Assembly: GCF_007752935.1 (NCBI RefSeq)
Contig: NZ_CP036319.1
Location: 496,001 to 560,000, forward strand
Reading direction: 5' to 3'
Source: Crateriforma conspicua
GTDB lineage: Bacteria > Planctomycetota > Planctomycetia > Pirellulales > Pirellulaceae
Length of the DNA stretch: 64,000 nt
The translations under genes were made by a program, and so were the position numbers. Each line of letters starts with the position of its first letter. Position 1 is the stretch's first letter. The notes below the pieces were generated by a model. The model was not told the origin of the DNA. It was given only the letters and a program-made list of their open reading frames with translations, and ran no database searches. Positions 7,753 through 16,211 of the stretch are shown piece after piece.

Positions 7753-10395
7753 ATGATGCGTTGGTGGTTGGGAATTGGGGCTTGCTGCTTCCTTTGGTGG
7801 TTTGCTGGAGTTTCGGTCGCCGCCGACAGCACGACCTTACCCATGGTGGCTGATCCCGATTTGCGGCTGACGTTGATCGCGTCGGACCCCGACATCGTGA
7901 CGCCGATCGGTCTGGCGATTGATGCCTCGGGCCGCTTGTTCGTCTTGGAATCGCATACCCACGAAGCCGCGGCAGATTATCCGGGGCCCGATTCGGATCG
8001 CATCAAGGTTTTCGCCGACGAAGACGGCGACGGCGATTACGAATCGGTCACCATCTTTGCCGATGGCTTGGTGCAAGGATTGACGATCGCGTTTTCGCCG
8101 GCGGGAGATCTGTATGCCGTGTGTGCCAGGTCGGTCTATCGGTTGCCCGACCGTGATGGGGATGGCCGCTGTGACGGGCTACAGCGAATCATCGATGTCA
8201 AAACGAAAGGACGCTATTCCCACAACGCTTTGCTGGGGATCACGTTCGATGCCGACGGAAACCTGTTCCTTTCGCGAGGCAATCTGGGCGGCCAAGCGTA
8301 CCGTGTGGTGGGTTCCGACGGCACGGAAGTTCGGGGCTACGGCGATGGCGGAAACATCATGCGCTCCAACGCCGATGGCGGGCGATTGATCGAATACGCG
8401 ACCGGATTCTGGAATCCGTTTGGAATCAAGTTCGACGGAAATGGGCGTCTGCTGTGTGTCGACAATGATCCGGATGCTCGTGGACCGAATCGACTGATTC
8501 ACGTCGTTCGGGGCGGTGATTACGGATACCGTTCGCTGCATGGAGGAAGCGGCACCCATCCGTATCAAGGTTGGGACGGCGATCCGCTGAGCGATCCGCC
8601 GGGTACCCTGCCCTACATCAGTGGCACCGGCGAAGCACCGTGTGATTTGTTGGATCTGTCACGGACGAATTTTCCGACGAAGTATCGCGACAGTTTGCTA
8701 GTCAGCGTCTGGACAGAAAACACGATCGAATGGCATCAAATGCGGCCAAAGGGAATCTCCGTCACTGCTGACGTCGATCGATTGATTCAGGGCGACACCG
8801 ATTTTCGTCCGGTGGCGTTTGATGTGGGGCCCGGTGGTGATGTCTTTTTCACGGATTGGGTCCAGGTGGATTATCCCAATCATGGACGCGGCCGCATTTG
8901 GCGACTGTCATCGACCCGGACCGAAACCGATGCGATTTCGCCACGCCCGATGTTGGACTCGAGATCATCAGACAATGCCGGCGATCGTTTTCGCCAAGCA
9001 GCAGAATCGATTGCGGAATCGAACCAAGGGATCATCGATGCACTGGGGACCGAAGACCCCTTCCAGAATCACCTTGGTGTGATGCAGCTTGCTTCACCGG
9101 AGAATTCAGCGTTGCGGCAAAAACTGGTCGCGTCATCGGACCCGAAGCTTCGTTTGGCGTCGTTGTTGGCATCACGACGAGCGACGCTTTCACCCGATCA
9201 AGCGATGCGGATCGTCGATGGTTTTCTTACAGATACCAGCCCGATCATCCGTCGTGCTGCGCTGATTTGGGCTGGTGAAGATCGTTTGGTGGAACTTCAA
9301 GACCGAATCGAAGGTTCCATCCGGCCCGCCAACACGACACCCGTCCTGATGGAGACGTATCTGGCGACAGCGGAAATCTTGACGTCTGAATTCTCCGAAG
9401 CCTTCGAGCATCGCGTTGTCAAAGCCAAACAGCTGCCCAAAAAGGATGTGGGAACCTTGGTCCGCCGAATCGCCTGGGATTCCAGCATTCAGCCCGCCGT
9501 CCGCGCGATCGCGATCAGGCGGCTGCAGCCGCCGTTGACCGATTCGACGGCCGATCGATTGATCCAGACGGCTCATTCGACCGATCACCTCGCGGCCATG
9601 GCCGCCATCGGTGTTCTGGGCAAGTTGACCAACCCAAGGTCACGCGAGTGCCTGATGACCGTCGCGATGGATGCGTCACGGTCGTCCGAACTGCGATGCG
9701 AGGCACTGTTGATGCTGGCAAGCGACCCGGAACTGGATCCCAAGCCGTTGCTGTCGTTGCTTGATGACGCACAGCCCAGTGTTGCCGAAGAAGCGGCGCG
9801 AACACTGCGGTCCTTCATTGCCGATCCGATCGTGCGAGCCGCTGCGGAACGTCGATTGGAAACATCATTGACGTCGCCCGATGCCGTCACGCGTCACTTC
9901 GCGATGGCTTTGGGGCGACCCGCCGATGACCGACCGGAGAAGCATGACGACTGGCTGCGATACGCGTCATCTGGCGGCGACCCGGCGGCGGGGCGTCGAG
10001 TGTTTCTTAGTAACCATGCGACGTGCGCGAAATGTCATTCGCTTTCCGGACGCGACGACACCTTGGGGCCCGACCTTAGCCGTATCGCGTTGTCGGTCGA
10101 TCGTTCGCAATTGATCCGATCGGTGCTGAATCCGTCAGCGGACTTTGCGCCGCAGTATCAAGCCTGGACGATCTTAACCGCCGACGGCCAGGTGGTGACG
10201 GGGTTGCAGATCGACCAGAAAGCCGGTGGCGCGATTGAGATCATGTCGACCGACGGCGTGATGCGACGCATCGAGGGCGATGACGTCGAAGATTACCAAG
10301 CGTCACGACGATCGGTCATGCCGTCCGGACTGGAACAAAATCTGACGGCCACCGAGTTTCGTGACTTGATCGCGTTCTTAGCGTCCCGCAAATAG
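7753..10395 (+). CDS. PVC-type membrane-bound dehydrogenase-like protein with C-terminal cytochrome c domain
   Basis: This exported protein has three parts: a beta-propeller resembling soluble glucose/sorbosone dehydrogenases (PIGLAIDASGRLFVLESHTHE, later ATGFWNPFGIKFDGNGRL), a helical HEAT-like middle (residues ~400-690), and a C-terminal heme domain with the single binding motif CAKCH at residues 758-762 and a GPDLSRI segment. It ends with the RRSVMPSGL segment typical of planctomycete PSCyt proteins. The GTG at 7699 would precede the signal peptide by 18 residues; the ATG at 7753 (or 7756) gives a clean signal peptide ending near VSVAADS. The family is greatly expanded in Planctomycetota, and an electron-transfer role in periplasmic carbohydrate oxidation is assumed, not shown. 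Confidence 0.85.
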   Translation: MMRWWLGIGACCFLWWFAGVSVAADSTTLPMVADPDLRLTLIASDPDIVTPIGLAIDASGRLFVLESHTHEAAADYPGPDSDRIKVFADEDGDGDYESVTIFADGLVQGLTIAFSPAGDLYAVCARSVYRLPDRDGDGRCDGLQRIIDVKTKGRYSHNALLGITFDADGNLFLSRGNLGGQAYRVVGSDGTEVRGYGDGGNIMRSNADGGRLIEYATGFWNPFGIKFDGNGRLLCVDNDPDARGPNRLIHVVRGGDYGYRSLHGGSGTHPYQGWDGDPLSDPPGTLPYISGTGEAPCDLLDLSRTNFPTKYRDSLLVSVWTENTIEWHQMRPKGISVTADVDRLIQGDTDFRPVAFDVGPGGDVFFTDWVQVDYPNHGRGRIWRLSSTRTETDAISPRPMLDSRSSDNAGDRFRQAAESIAESNQGIIDALGTEDPFQNHLGVMQLASPENSALRQKLVASSDPKLRLASLLASRRATLSPDQAMRIVDGFLTDTSPIIRRAALIWAGEDRLVELQDRIEGSIRPANTTPVLMETYLATAEILTSEFSEAFEHRVVKAKQLPKKDVGTLVRRIAWDSSIQPAVRAIAIRRLQPPLTDSTADRLIQTAHSTDHLAAMAAIGVLGKLTNPRSRECLMTVAMDASRSSELRCEALLMLASDPELDPKPLLSLLDDAQPSVAEEAARTLRSFIADPIVRAAAERRLETSLTSPDAVTRHFAMALGRPADDRPEKHDDWLRYASSGGDPAAGRRVFLSNHATCAKCHSLSGRDDTLGPDLSRIALSVDRSQLIRSVLNPSADFAPQYQAWTILTADGQVVTGLQIDQKAGGAIEIMSTDGVMRRIEGDDVEDYQASRRSVMPSGLEQNLTATEFRDLIAFLASRK

Positions 10396-10458
10396 GCACC
10401 AACGCGAGGCGCCGACAGTGCCGCAATCATTCGTCCGTTGCGATCGAATAGGAAGGGA

Positions 10459-11457
10459 TCAATCGAATATCGGATAGTACGTATTGAACGCGGCTTCACA
10501 AAAGACGGCCGGGTCGTTGAACCGGCGATGTTGATCCAGGCCGCTGATCGATTCCATTTGTGATTCGGTCAACTCAAAATCGAACAGATTCAGATTGTCC
10601 GCCAAGTGCGCCGCCTGCTGGCTTTTGGGAATCACCGCCGTGCCTCGTTGGACGCCCCACCGCAGGACGACTTGAGCGGTGGATCGACCGGTTTCTTCCG
10701 CGATGCGTTGCACAACCGGATTGTCCAAGACCGAATCGGATGCTTCGGCCATCCCCAGCGGCTGATAGCTCTTGGCACCCAGCGGTGAAAACGCCGTCAC
10801 GGCGATGTTTTCGCTTTGCGCATATCGCACCAGATGGTTTTGCGTCAGGTAGGGGTGAAGTTCCACCTGCAGAACCGAAGGCCGAATGCGGCAATCGCTG
10901 ATCAAATCGCGGATCAGTGAGACGCCGAAATTGCAAATCCCGATATGTCGGACCAAGCCTGCGTCGACCAGTTCTTCCATCGCAGCCCATGTTTCGCGGA
11001 TCGGCACTTGGACCGGTTTCATCGCCGGTGATTCCGCATCAGGATCGAAGAACCAAGCGGGCGGATACCGGTCTTCGAAGGGAACAAATTCCAACGAGAT
11101 CGGAAAGTGGATGTGGTACAGGTCTAAATAATCCAGCTGCAGATCCCGCAGCGTTTTCTCCACCGCCAAACGAACGTGTTCCCGGCGGTGATACGTGTTC
11201 CACAGCTTGCTGGTCACCCACAGTTCGTCGCGACCGATCGATCCGCCGGAAAACTGTTTGGACATCGCGGCACCAATCTCCGCTTCGTTTCCATAATCGC
11301 AAGCACAATCGAAATGGCGATAACCCAGATCGATTGCGGTCGAGACGACTTGATCACATTGGTCGCCGGGGATCTTCCAAAATCCCAAACCGACCTTTGG
11401 CAACTTGCTGCCATCGGCCAGGACAAGGTCCGTTGAAGAAGCGTCAGAATGATTCAT
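10459..11457 (-). CDS. Aldo/keto reductase
   Basis: This 332-residue (beta/alpha)8 NAD(P)H-dependent oxidoreductase has the AKR catalytic tetrad in order: Asp and Tyr in HFDCACDYGNE, Lys in VTSKLW and His in LYHIHFP. The C-terminal cofactor-binding part includes VIPKSQQAAHL. The ATG at 11457 is chosen over the TTG two codons upstream. The length is normal for the family. The Trp/Phe-rich loop after HFPISLEF (residues ~115-135) is somewhat longer than in minimal AKRs. The likely role is reduction of sugar or aldehyde carbonyls; the substrate is unknown. Confidence 0.88.
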   Translation of the reverse strand: MNHSDASSTDLVLADGSKLPKVGLGFWKIPGDQCDQVVSTAIDLGYRHFDCACDYGNEAEIGAAMSKQFSGGSIGRDELWVTSKLWNTYHRREHVRLAVEKTLRDLQLDYLDLYHIHFPISLEFVPFEDRYPPAWFFDPDAESPAMKPVQVPIRETWAAMEELVDAGLVRHIGICNFGVSLIRDLISDCRIRPSVLQVELHPYLTQNHLVRYAQSENIAVTAFSPLGAKSYQPLGMAEASDSVLDNPVVQRIAEETGRSTAQVVLRWGVQRGTAVIPKSQQAAHLADNLNLFDFELTESQMESISGLDQHRRFNDPAVFCEAAFNTYYPIFD

Positions 11458-11596
11458 GTTCAAAGCAATGATGCGTCATGCGTTAATTGGAAAGATCGGC
11501 CGACGGATTCAACCCGCCAAGGTCGTGACGACGAGTCGCGTCGGATGCGGTTGGCACGGATGGTCGTGGCGGAATCGTTCAGGGAACCCGCAGAAT

Positions 11597-12397
11597 TTAG
11601 TCTTCCAAGACCATGATTTCGACACGGCGGAAATCAATCGGATGGCTTTCGGATTGCAATGAAATCGAACCACCGCTCAGCATCAGCCCGCCGGCTTTCT
11701 CGCTCAGTTCCTTGGCGTGGGCGTCGCGCGGATCCAATTGCGGTTGTTGGTATTCCAGAACGACATCGCCGTCCAAGATGTGCTTGACGACTTTGTTGCC
11801 GCGGACTTCGATCTCCGCGGTCACCCACTGTTCACCGTGATAGGTCTTTGACGACGACTTGGTGCAGTGCGGCAAGAACAACTTGTTTTGATAGAACACG
11901 TTGGTTCCCGGGGTGCACAAGTTGGAGGTTGTTCGATCGTTGGTGCCATCACCACCCAACAATTGGACTTCGATCGATGTTGGAAAATCTTGGTCCTTGG
12001 TCATCTGTTCGGGGCGTTCACCGTGGATCATCACGCCGCTGTTGCGGAGAGCCCATCCCGGTCCGCCTTTGCATTGTTCGCCGACAAATCGGTATTCGAC
12101 TCGGAATCGATAGTTGGAAAAGTCGTCCTGGTAAAACAAGTGCCCGAAGGTTTCGTTGAACTTGTCGTACTGGTCGTAGCGGACCTTTAGCAAACCGTCT
12201 TCGACGCGAAAGGTGTTGTAGGGATCGACGCCGGTTTCTTGATAGCGAATCTTGGGGGTCCAGCCGGTCAGGTCTTTGCCGTTGAACAGCGAGGTCCATT
12301 TTCCAGGTTCGGGCTTGTCGGCAAAAACGATGATGTTGCCGCAGAGGACGAATGTCAGGACAGCGAAGCAGCGAAACATGGTGAACTGGGTACCCAT
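11597..12397 (-). CDS. Secreted DUF1080 (3-keto-disaccharide hydrolase-like) protein
   Basis: This 266-residue protein has a signal peptide (residues ~7-26; a second in-frame ATG at 12379 would shorten only the n-region). The mature part begins with the DUF1080 hallmark WTSLFNGKDLTGW and continues with DGLLKVRYD, FRVEYRF and NSGVMIHG. DUF1080 is a concanavalin-like jelly-roll fold with very many copies in planctomycetes; one branch hydrolyses 3-keto-glycosides. The natural substrate here cannot be read from the sequence. It is a single-gene unit, separated from the convergent-free neighbours on both sides. Confidence 0.88.
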   Translation of the reverse strand: MGTQFTMFRCFAVLTFVLCGNIIVFADKPEPGKWTSLFNGKDLTGWTPKIRYQETGVDPYNTFRVEDGLLKVRYDQYDKFNETFGHLFYQDDFSNYRFRVEYRFVGEQCKGGPGWALRNSGVMIHGERPEQMTKDQDFPTSIEVQLLGGDGTNDRTTSNLCTPGTNVFYQNKLFLPHCTKSSSKTYHGEQWVTAEIEVRGNKVVKHILDGDVVLEYQQPQLDPRDAHAKELSEKAGGLMLSGGSISLQSESHPIDFRRVEIMVLED

Positions 12398-12692
12398 AGG
12401 GAAAGCGAAGGCATGGTGTATCGCGGAACGAAGCCGGTGCGGCTAGGGACGGCGGAACACAGAGATTGCTTTTGCGGTTGCCGCCGGCGAAAAAACGCAC
12501 GGGCCGACACCGCCGGACCGCCATCATACTTGATGTCGCCGTTGTCATGCCCGAACCCCTGCTACGAAACGTCGCGTTGGTCGGTCAGCGATCCGGCTGG
12601 CGTCCCGGGCCAGCGGCGTCGAGGGTACAAAGAGGGGACGCCGCGGCGCGTTTCCGCATGCCGTTTTTCCTGAACATCCTGAGGGGAGTGTT

Positions 12693-12902
12693 ATGTCACA
12701 CCACACCTACAAGAAGATTGAAGTCACCGGAACATCTCCGGTTTCGATCGAAGAAGCGGTCGAAACCGCCATCACGCACGCGTCACGCACCGTCCGCGGA
12801 CTCAGTTGGTTTGAACTAACCGAAACCCGCGGGTTGATCGAAGAAGGCAAAGTGTCCGAATGGCAAGTGACGATCAAGATTGGTTTCAATCTGGATCAGT
12901 AA
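12693..12902 (+). CDS. Dodecin, flavin-storage protein
   Basis: At 69 residues this is full length for dodecin: KKIEVTGTSPVSIEEAVETA, then the Trp of SWFELTETRG that stacks on flavin, then GKVSEWQVTIKIGF. Dodecins assemble into hollow dodecamers that bind riboflavin or FMN, or CoA in some actinobacteria. A good Shine-Dalgarno (GAGGGGAG) lies 5-6 nt before the ATG at 12693. The convergent neighbour is a predicted flavin enzyme, but no operon connects them. Confidence 0.92.
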   Translation: MSHHTYKKIEVTGTSPVSIEEAVETAITHASRTVRGLSWFELTETRGLIEEGKVSEWQVTIKIGFNLDQ

Positions 12903-12948
12903 CCTGCCTTTGTTGCATGGCGGAACGGACGAACCGAAACCACGACGG

Positions 12949-14415
12949 CTAGACCGTCGTGGCGACTTCCGCTGCCGGCATTTTCGTCAATAGCGTCTCG
13001 ACGACATCGGCAGCACTGTAAGCGGTGGCGTCGTCGCTCGGCAGGAAACGGCCGATGTTCACCACGTCGTTGCCGCTTGTCACCAACGGCAATTCGGTTT
13101 CGCCCGACTTGCGCGTTTGTGCCAATCCGATATCGGCCAGCAAGCCATTGCAGACGCACTTTCGGCCGACGGTGTCTTCCACCTTGCCGCCTTTGCGGAC
13201 GTAGTCATCGACGGGTTCGGCAGGACAACGCCAGCCGGTTTTGCCGTCTTCACGCACGTAGCCTTGTCGCAGAAATCCAAGGTCGCAAATGCGTTTACGC
13301 TCTTGGTAGATTGGCAACTCGGACATCGTGTCGTTCAGTTGCAAAACTTTGAACGGGAACCCGGTTGGCGAAGCAAGAGGGTCGGTGTGAACGTCCAGCT
13401 TGCCTTCACGAGCACGCTGGATGACTTCGGTTTTGATTCCGTCGCTCAGTCCTGATTCTTGACAGAACGCGAATGGAGTTCCCACCTGGACGCCGGTCGC
13501 GCCTTCGGCGATGGCTTGTTCGATCGCATCAGCCGAACCGTAAGATCCTGCCAACCAGAACGGCAGTCCGATTTTTGCGATCTCCGCCAGCTTCACCACG
13601 TCGCGTCGTCCATAAACCGGTTCGCCGCGATCGTTCAACTCCGTACGGCCACGCGGCGGCGCGTTGTGACCGCCGGCGGTTGGGCCTTCGATGATGAAGC
13701 CATCGACCTTGCCCGTTGATTTTTTGGCCAGCATGGATGCCAACGTTGCCGATGCGACGATGGCCAAGAATTTGGGACGGTTCAGCCAAGTGATTTCACC
13801 GGCACCGAAAGCGACGGGATCGAAACGCGAATAAACCGGTTGGTCGGCGTCCAAAATGTGCAGCGGTAATTCGGCCGCTTCGCCACGCGACAAACGATCC
13901 AGTGCACCGGGAATGAATTTCGGGATCCCTGCACCCATCAGCACGTAATCGACCCCGGCGAGCATGGCGCCGTACAGGGATGCCAATGTTGGGGTTTGAA
14001 TCTTTTCCAACAGGTTGATGCCGATCGGGCCGTCGTGATCTTCTTTGGCCAGCCAGACTTCGACAAAGTTTGCCACCACCACCAATTCCAACTGTGACGT
14101 CGTCGGCGTGTCGGTGATCACCATCGCGCCGCGAAACGGCTGGTCGGCCGCCTTGCCGTCGGGCACATAGAACTTGTCCAAAATTCGTCGGGCCATCTCG
14201 GGAAAGGGGAAATCCGCAAGAGCCCGACGCATGTGTCCGCCGGGGTCGCCCAATTGCAAACGTCGCGACAAAACGACGTCCATCGCGGTCCCCGAAACGA
14301 CACCCAATTGCCCGGTCATGGCAACCGCTTTGGCGAGCCGCCAATTGGACACGGCGGCACCCATGCCACCTTGGATCAGAACGGGTTCTTGTGCAGTGGC
14401 GTCGGATGAAAACAC
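12949..14415 (-). CDS. Nitronate monooxygenase-like FMN enzyme
   Basis: This 488-residue protein has the FMN-dependent TIM barrel of the 2-nitropropane dioxygenase family: IQGGMGAAVSNWRLA at the N-terminus, GIPKFIPGAL, then GPTAGGHNAPPRG, the PFWLAGSYGSADAIEQA segment and phosphate-binding GATGVQVGTPFAF. It is longer than classical NMOs (~350 residues) and carries a Cys-containing C-terminal extension (CDLGFLRQ, WRCPAEP, RKCVCNGLLADIGL), resembling the PfaD/FabK-like branch. The start is GTG at 14415, preceded by AGGAG at a spacing of 8 nt; an ATG 5 nt upstream is out of frame. Both a nitronate oxidase role and an enoyl-reductase-like role are possible. Confidence 0.75.
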   Translation of the reverse strand: MFSSDATAQEPVLIQGGMGAAVSNWRLAKAVAMTGQLGVVSGTAMDVVLSRRLQLGDPGGHMRRALADFPFPEMARRILDKFYVPDGKAADQPFRGAMVITDTPTTSQLELVVVANFVEVWLAKEDHDGPIGINLLEKIQTPTLASLYGAMLAGVDYVLMGAGIPKFIPGALDRLSRGEAAELPLHILDADQPVYSRFDPVAFGAGEITWLNRPKFLAIVASATLASMLAKKSTGKVDGFIIEGPTAGGHNAPPRGRTELNDRGEPVYGRRDVVKLAEIAKIGLPFWLAGSYGSADAIEQAIAEGATGVQVGTPFAFCQESGLSDGIKTEVIQRAREGKLDVHTDPLASPTGFPFKVLQLNDTMSELPIYQERKRICDLGFLRQGYVREDGKTGWRCPAEPVDDYVRKGGKVEDTVGRKCVCNGLLADIGLAQTRKSGETELPLVTSGNDVVNIGRFLPSDDATAYSAADVVETLLTKMPAAEVATTV

Positions 14416-14916
14416 GACATGCGCTCCTAGCTGTGGTGAAAACTGGGCCAGCTTCCTCGAGCGTCGCTACAGGATGACACGCAACGCCGGCCGACCGCCG
14501 CGGATGGGGTTCCAGGTGGCAAGCGTCCGATGTCCGCCAGGCCGGTTCCCGATCACGGTGATAACACAAGTCTATGAATGCGGGACCCTTCACAGGACCG
14601 ATGCCGCGCAACGGTTTTGCAATTGTTTTGTCTCCCCGCCTTGCTAGCTTGGCGACTTCTTCACAAATCACGTGTTTTCCGCGGCCGTTCGTTCGCAAGA
14701 CGATGTCACGGTACTTGACATCGTCCATTCCAGCGACAAGCCGCCGCACCTGAGCCGTCCGGGCAATCATCCGCACACTTTGAGCAGCCCGTAAATTTTG
14801 ACCGCCGCTGGGTGGTCCGCTTACACTCCGTGCAGCGGCGGTTTGCCGCACCCCCGCACTCGGACGTGGGGCTTGTCTTGTCCGTGCACCACGAAATGAG
14901 TCGTAGAAGTCACCTG
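14416..14916. other. 501-bp divergent intergenic region
   Basis: This separates the nitronate monooxygenase-like gene (-) from the Cys-rich secreted protein (+). It holds the likely promoter described at 14798-14827. I see no convincing short gene, tRNA or repeat in the remainder. Confidence 0.5.
14798..14827 (+). promoter_or_regulatory. Possible sigma-70 type promoter
   Basis: TTGACC (14798-14803) and TACACT (14822-14827) are separated by 18 bp, which is close to the vegetative consensus. It would start transcription near 14834, about 60-80 bp before the start of the Cys-rich secreted protein. No experimental support is possible from the sequence alone. Confidence 0.4.
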
Positions 14917-16140
14917 ATGAACCCGAAGAAATTCACCGCATTTGCGGCACGCACGATCTTGTTTGCCGGTCTTTGGCTCGGCATCGTTTTGCATCCGGCC
15001 GTCGCCGACCAGGCGAACGAATCGGCTGATGCGAACACCGCCGAATCGAAACCCACCGCGACCAAAGTGGAAACGTCCCTGCAGAAGATCCTGCAGGATC
15101 TTGTCCCCTCGCTTGCCGATGCATTGTTGCAGCAGTTCCGTGACGCCCTGCCCGACTTGGAAACGTATGCACCGCAAATTGAATTGATCGAATCGGATTC
15201 GGTCACCTGTTGGATGACTTACGTTTGCCAAATTGAAATCGAAGGTGAATGGTACGTCTGTGAAGATTACTACACCGTTGCGACGGGCGATGACTGTGAT
15301 GATTGCGAAGCAGCAGCGTTGGCGTCTTGCCAAAGCATCCAGTGTGATTGCTACGAAGGCACCGCAGTCTTGACCTGTTGCACCGATGGGACTTCCCCAT
15401 GTACCGACGTGGACTGCACCGAAGACGAAGAATCCAAGGACAAGCCGAAACCGCTACAGCTGCGTTGGTCCTTTGATGTCGATGGGGTCAAACATGTGGC
15501 GGTCGATCCGGTGCTGTCGATGGACTACGCATTGTCCGCGATTGGTGTCGACACGCAGCTTCCCTTCAAAGTGACACGCCGAAACGCCGCTGATGCACTG
15601 ACGCGTTTCAAAACGCTTGCTCAAGCCCACGGTGGTATCGCGGCGGGGACCTTCCGGCGTGATATTCAGTTCTCAATGATCAACCGATGCTATTTGCGTG
15701 TGGCGTCGGAATCCGCCGACGGGGCGACGGTGTATGACGAAGAGGTCCAAGGACAGCACGGGTTGTCGGCACTGGCTTTCATCAAGGCGATCGCCGCGGC
15801 GAAAGACCTGAAAGCAACCTTGGAGGACCTGGGACGACAAAACGTAACGATCCGCCCATCGGTTCGATGCGAAGCGATACAGAATTCCGACCGCGTTCGT
15901 TGTGGCGATCAGTCCGTTTGCCGGGCGACTTGTACGGCCACCGATGACACCGAAATCGTGACCTCACGCTATGGCCGCACGGATGAATTGGCATGCGCAA
16001 CGGCGATGGAAGCGGCACGGCTTTTGGCCGACCAACACGGTGGTACCGACCCCGATCAGTGCGAAAGCACCGTGATCACGATGCCCGGTGCCGGTAAAGC
16101 GTCCGTCGGTGGTGCAAAGTCCTGCACCGATTGCCAATAG
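14917..16140 (+). CDS. Secreted cysteine-rich hypothetical protein
   Basis: This 407-residue protein has a signal peptide (MNPKKFTAF, hydrophobic core to VLHPAVADQ). An in-frame ATG at 14896 would add seven residues. Residues ~25-95 are helical with acidic stretches. Residues ~100-175 are dense in Cys, with DDCDDCEAAALASCQ, QCDCYEG and LTCCTDG followed by CTDVDCTEDEE. The rest is a mixed alpha/beta domain with a second Cys group (RCGDQSVCRATCTAT) and a C-terminal CTDCQ. The many paired Cys residues suggest disulfide bonds or metal binding outside the cytoplasm. I do not recognise the family. Confidence 0.7.
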   Translation: MNPKKFTAFAARTILFAGLWLGIVLHPAVADQANESADANTAESKPTATKVETSLQKILQDLVPSLADALLQQFRDALPDLETYAPQIELIESDSVTCWMTYVCQIEIEGEWYVCEDYYTVATGDDCDDCEAAALASCQSIQCDCYEGTAVLTCCTDGTSPCTDVDCTEDEESKDKPKPLQLRWSFDVDGVKHVAVDPVLSMDYALSAIGVDTQLPFKVTRRNAADALTRFKTLAQAHGGIAAGTFRRDIQFSMINRCYLRVASESADGATVYDEEVQGQHGLSALAFIKAIAAAKDLKATLEDLGRQNVTIRPSVRCEAIQNSDRVRCGDQSVCRATCTATDDTEIVTSRYGRTDELACATAMEAARLLADQHGGTDPDQCESTVITMPGAGKASVGGAKSCTDCQ

Positions 16141-16153
16141 AAACCGGTCGTTC

Positions 16154-16189
16154 GATCGCCGGGCCCATTGGCAACGTGCCCGTGCGATC
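16154..16189. terminator. Imperfect hairpin between convergent genes
   Basis: The arms GATCGCCGGGC (16154-16164) and GCCCGTGCGATC (16178-16189) pair with a one-base bulge around a 13-nt loop. The site lies between the stops of two convergent genes (16140 and 16212), where a shared terminator would be expected. No T-tract is present, so the assignment is tentative. Confidence 0.35.
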
Positions 16190-16211
16190 AGAACCGATGT
16201 CGTCGACCGCG

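Noticed and set aside
13796-14851. 351-codon frame on the - strand
   Set aside because: It overlaps the nitronate monooxygenase gene in another frame with Arg-rich noise and no start signal.
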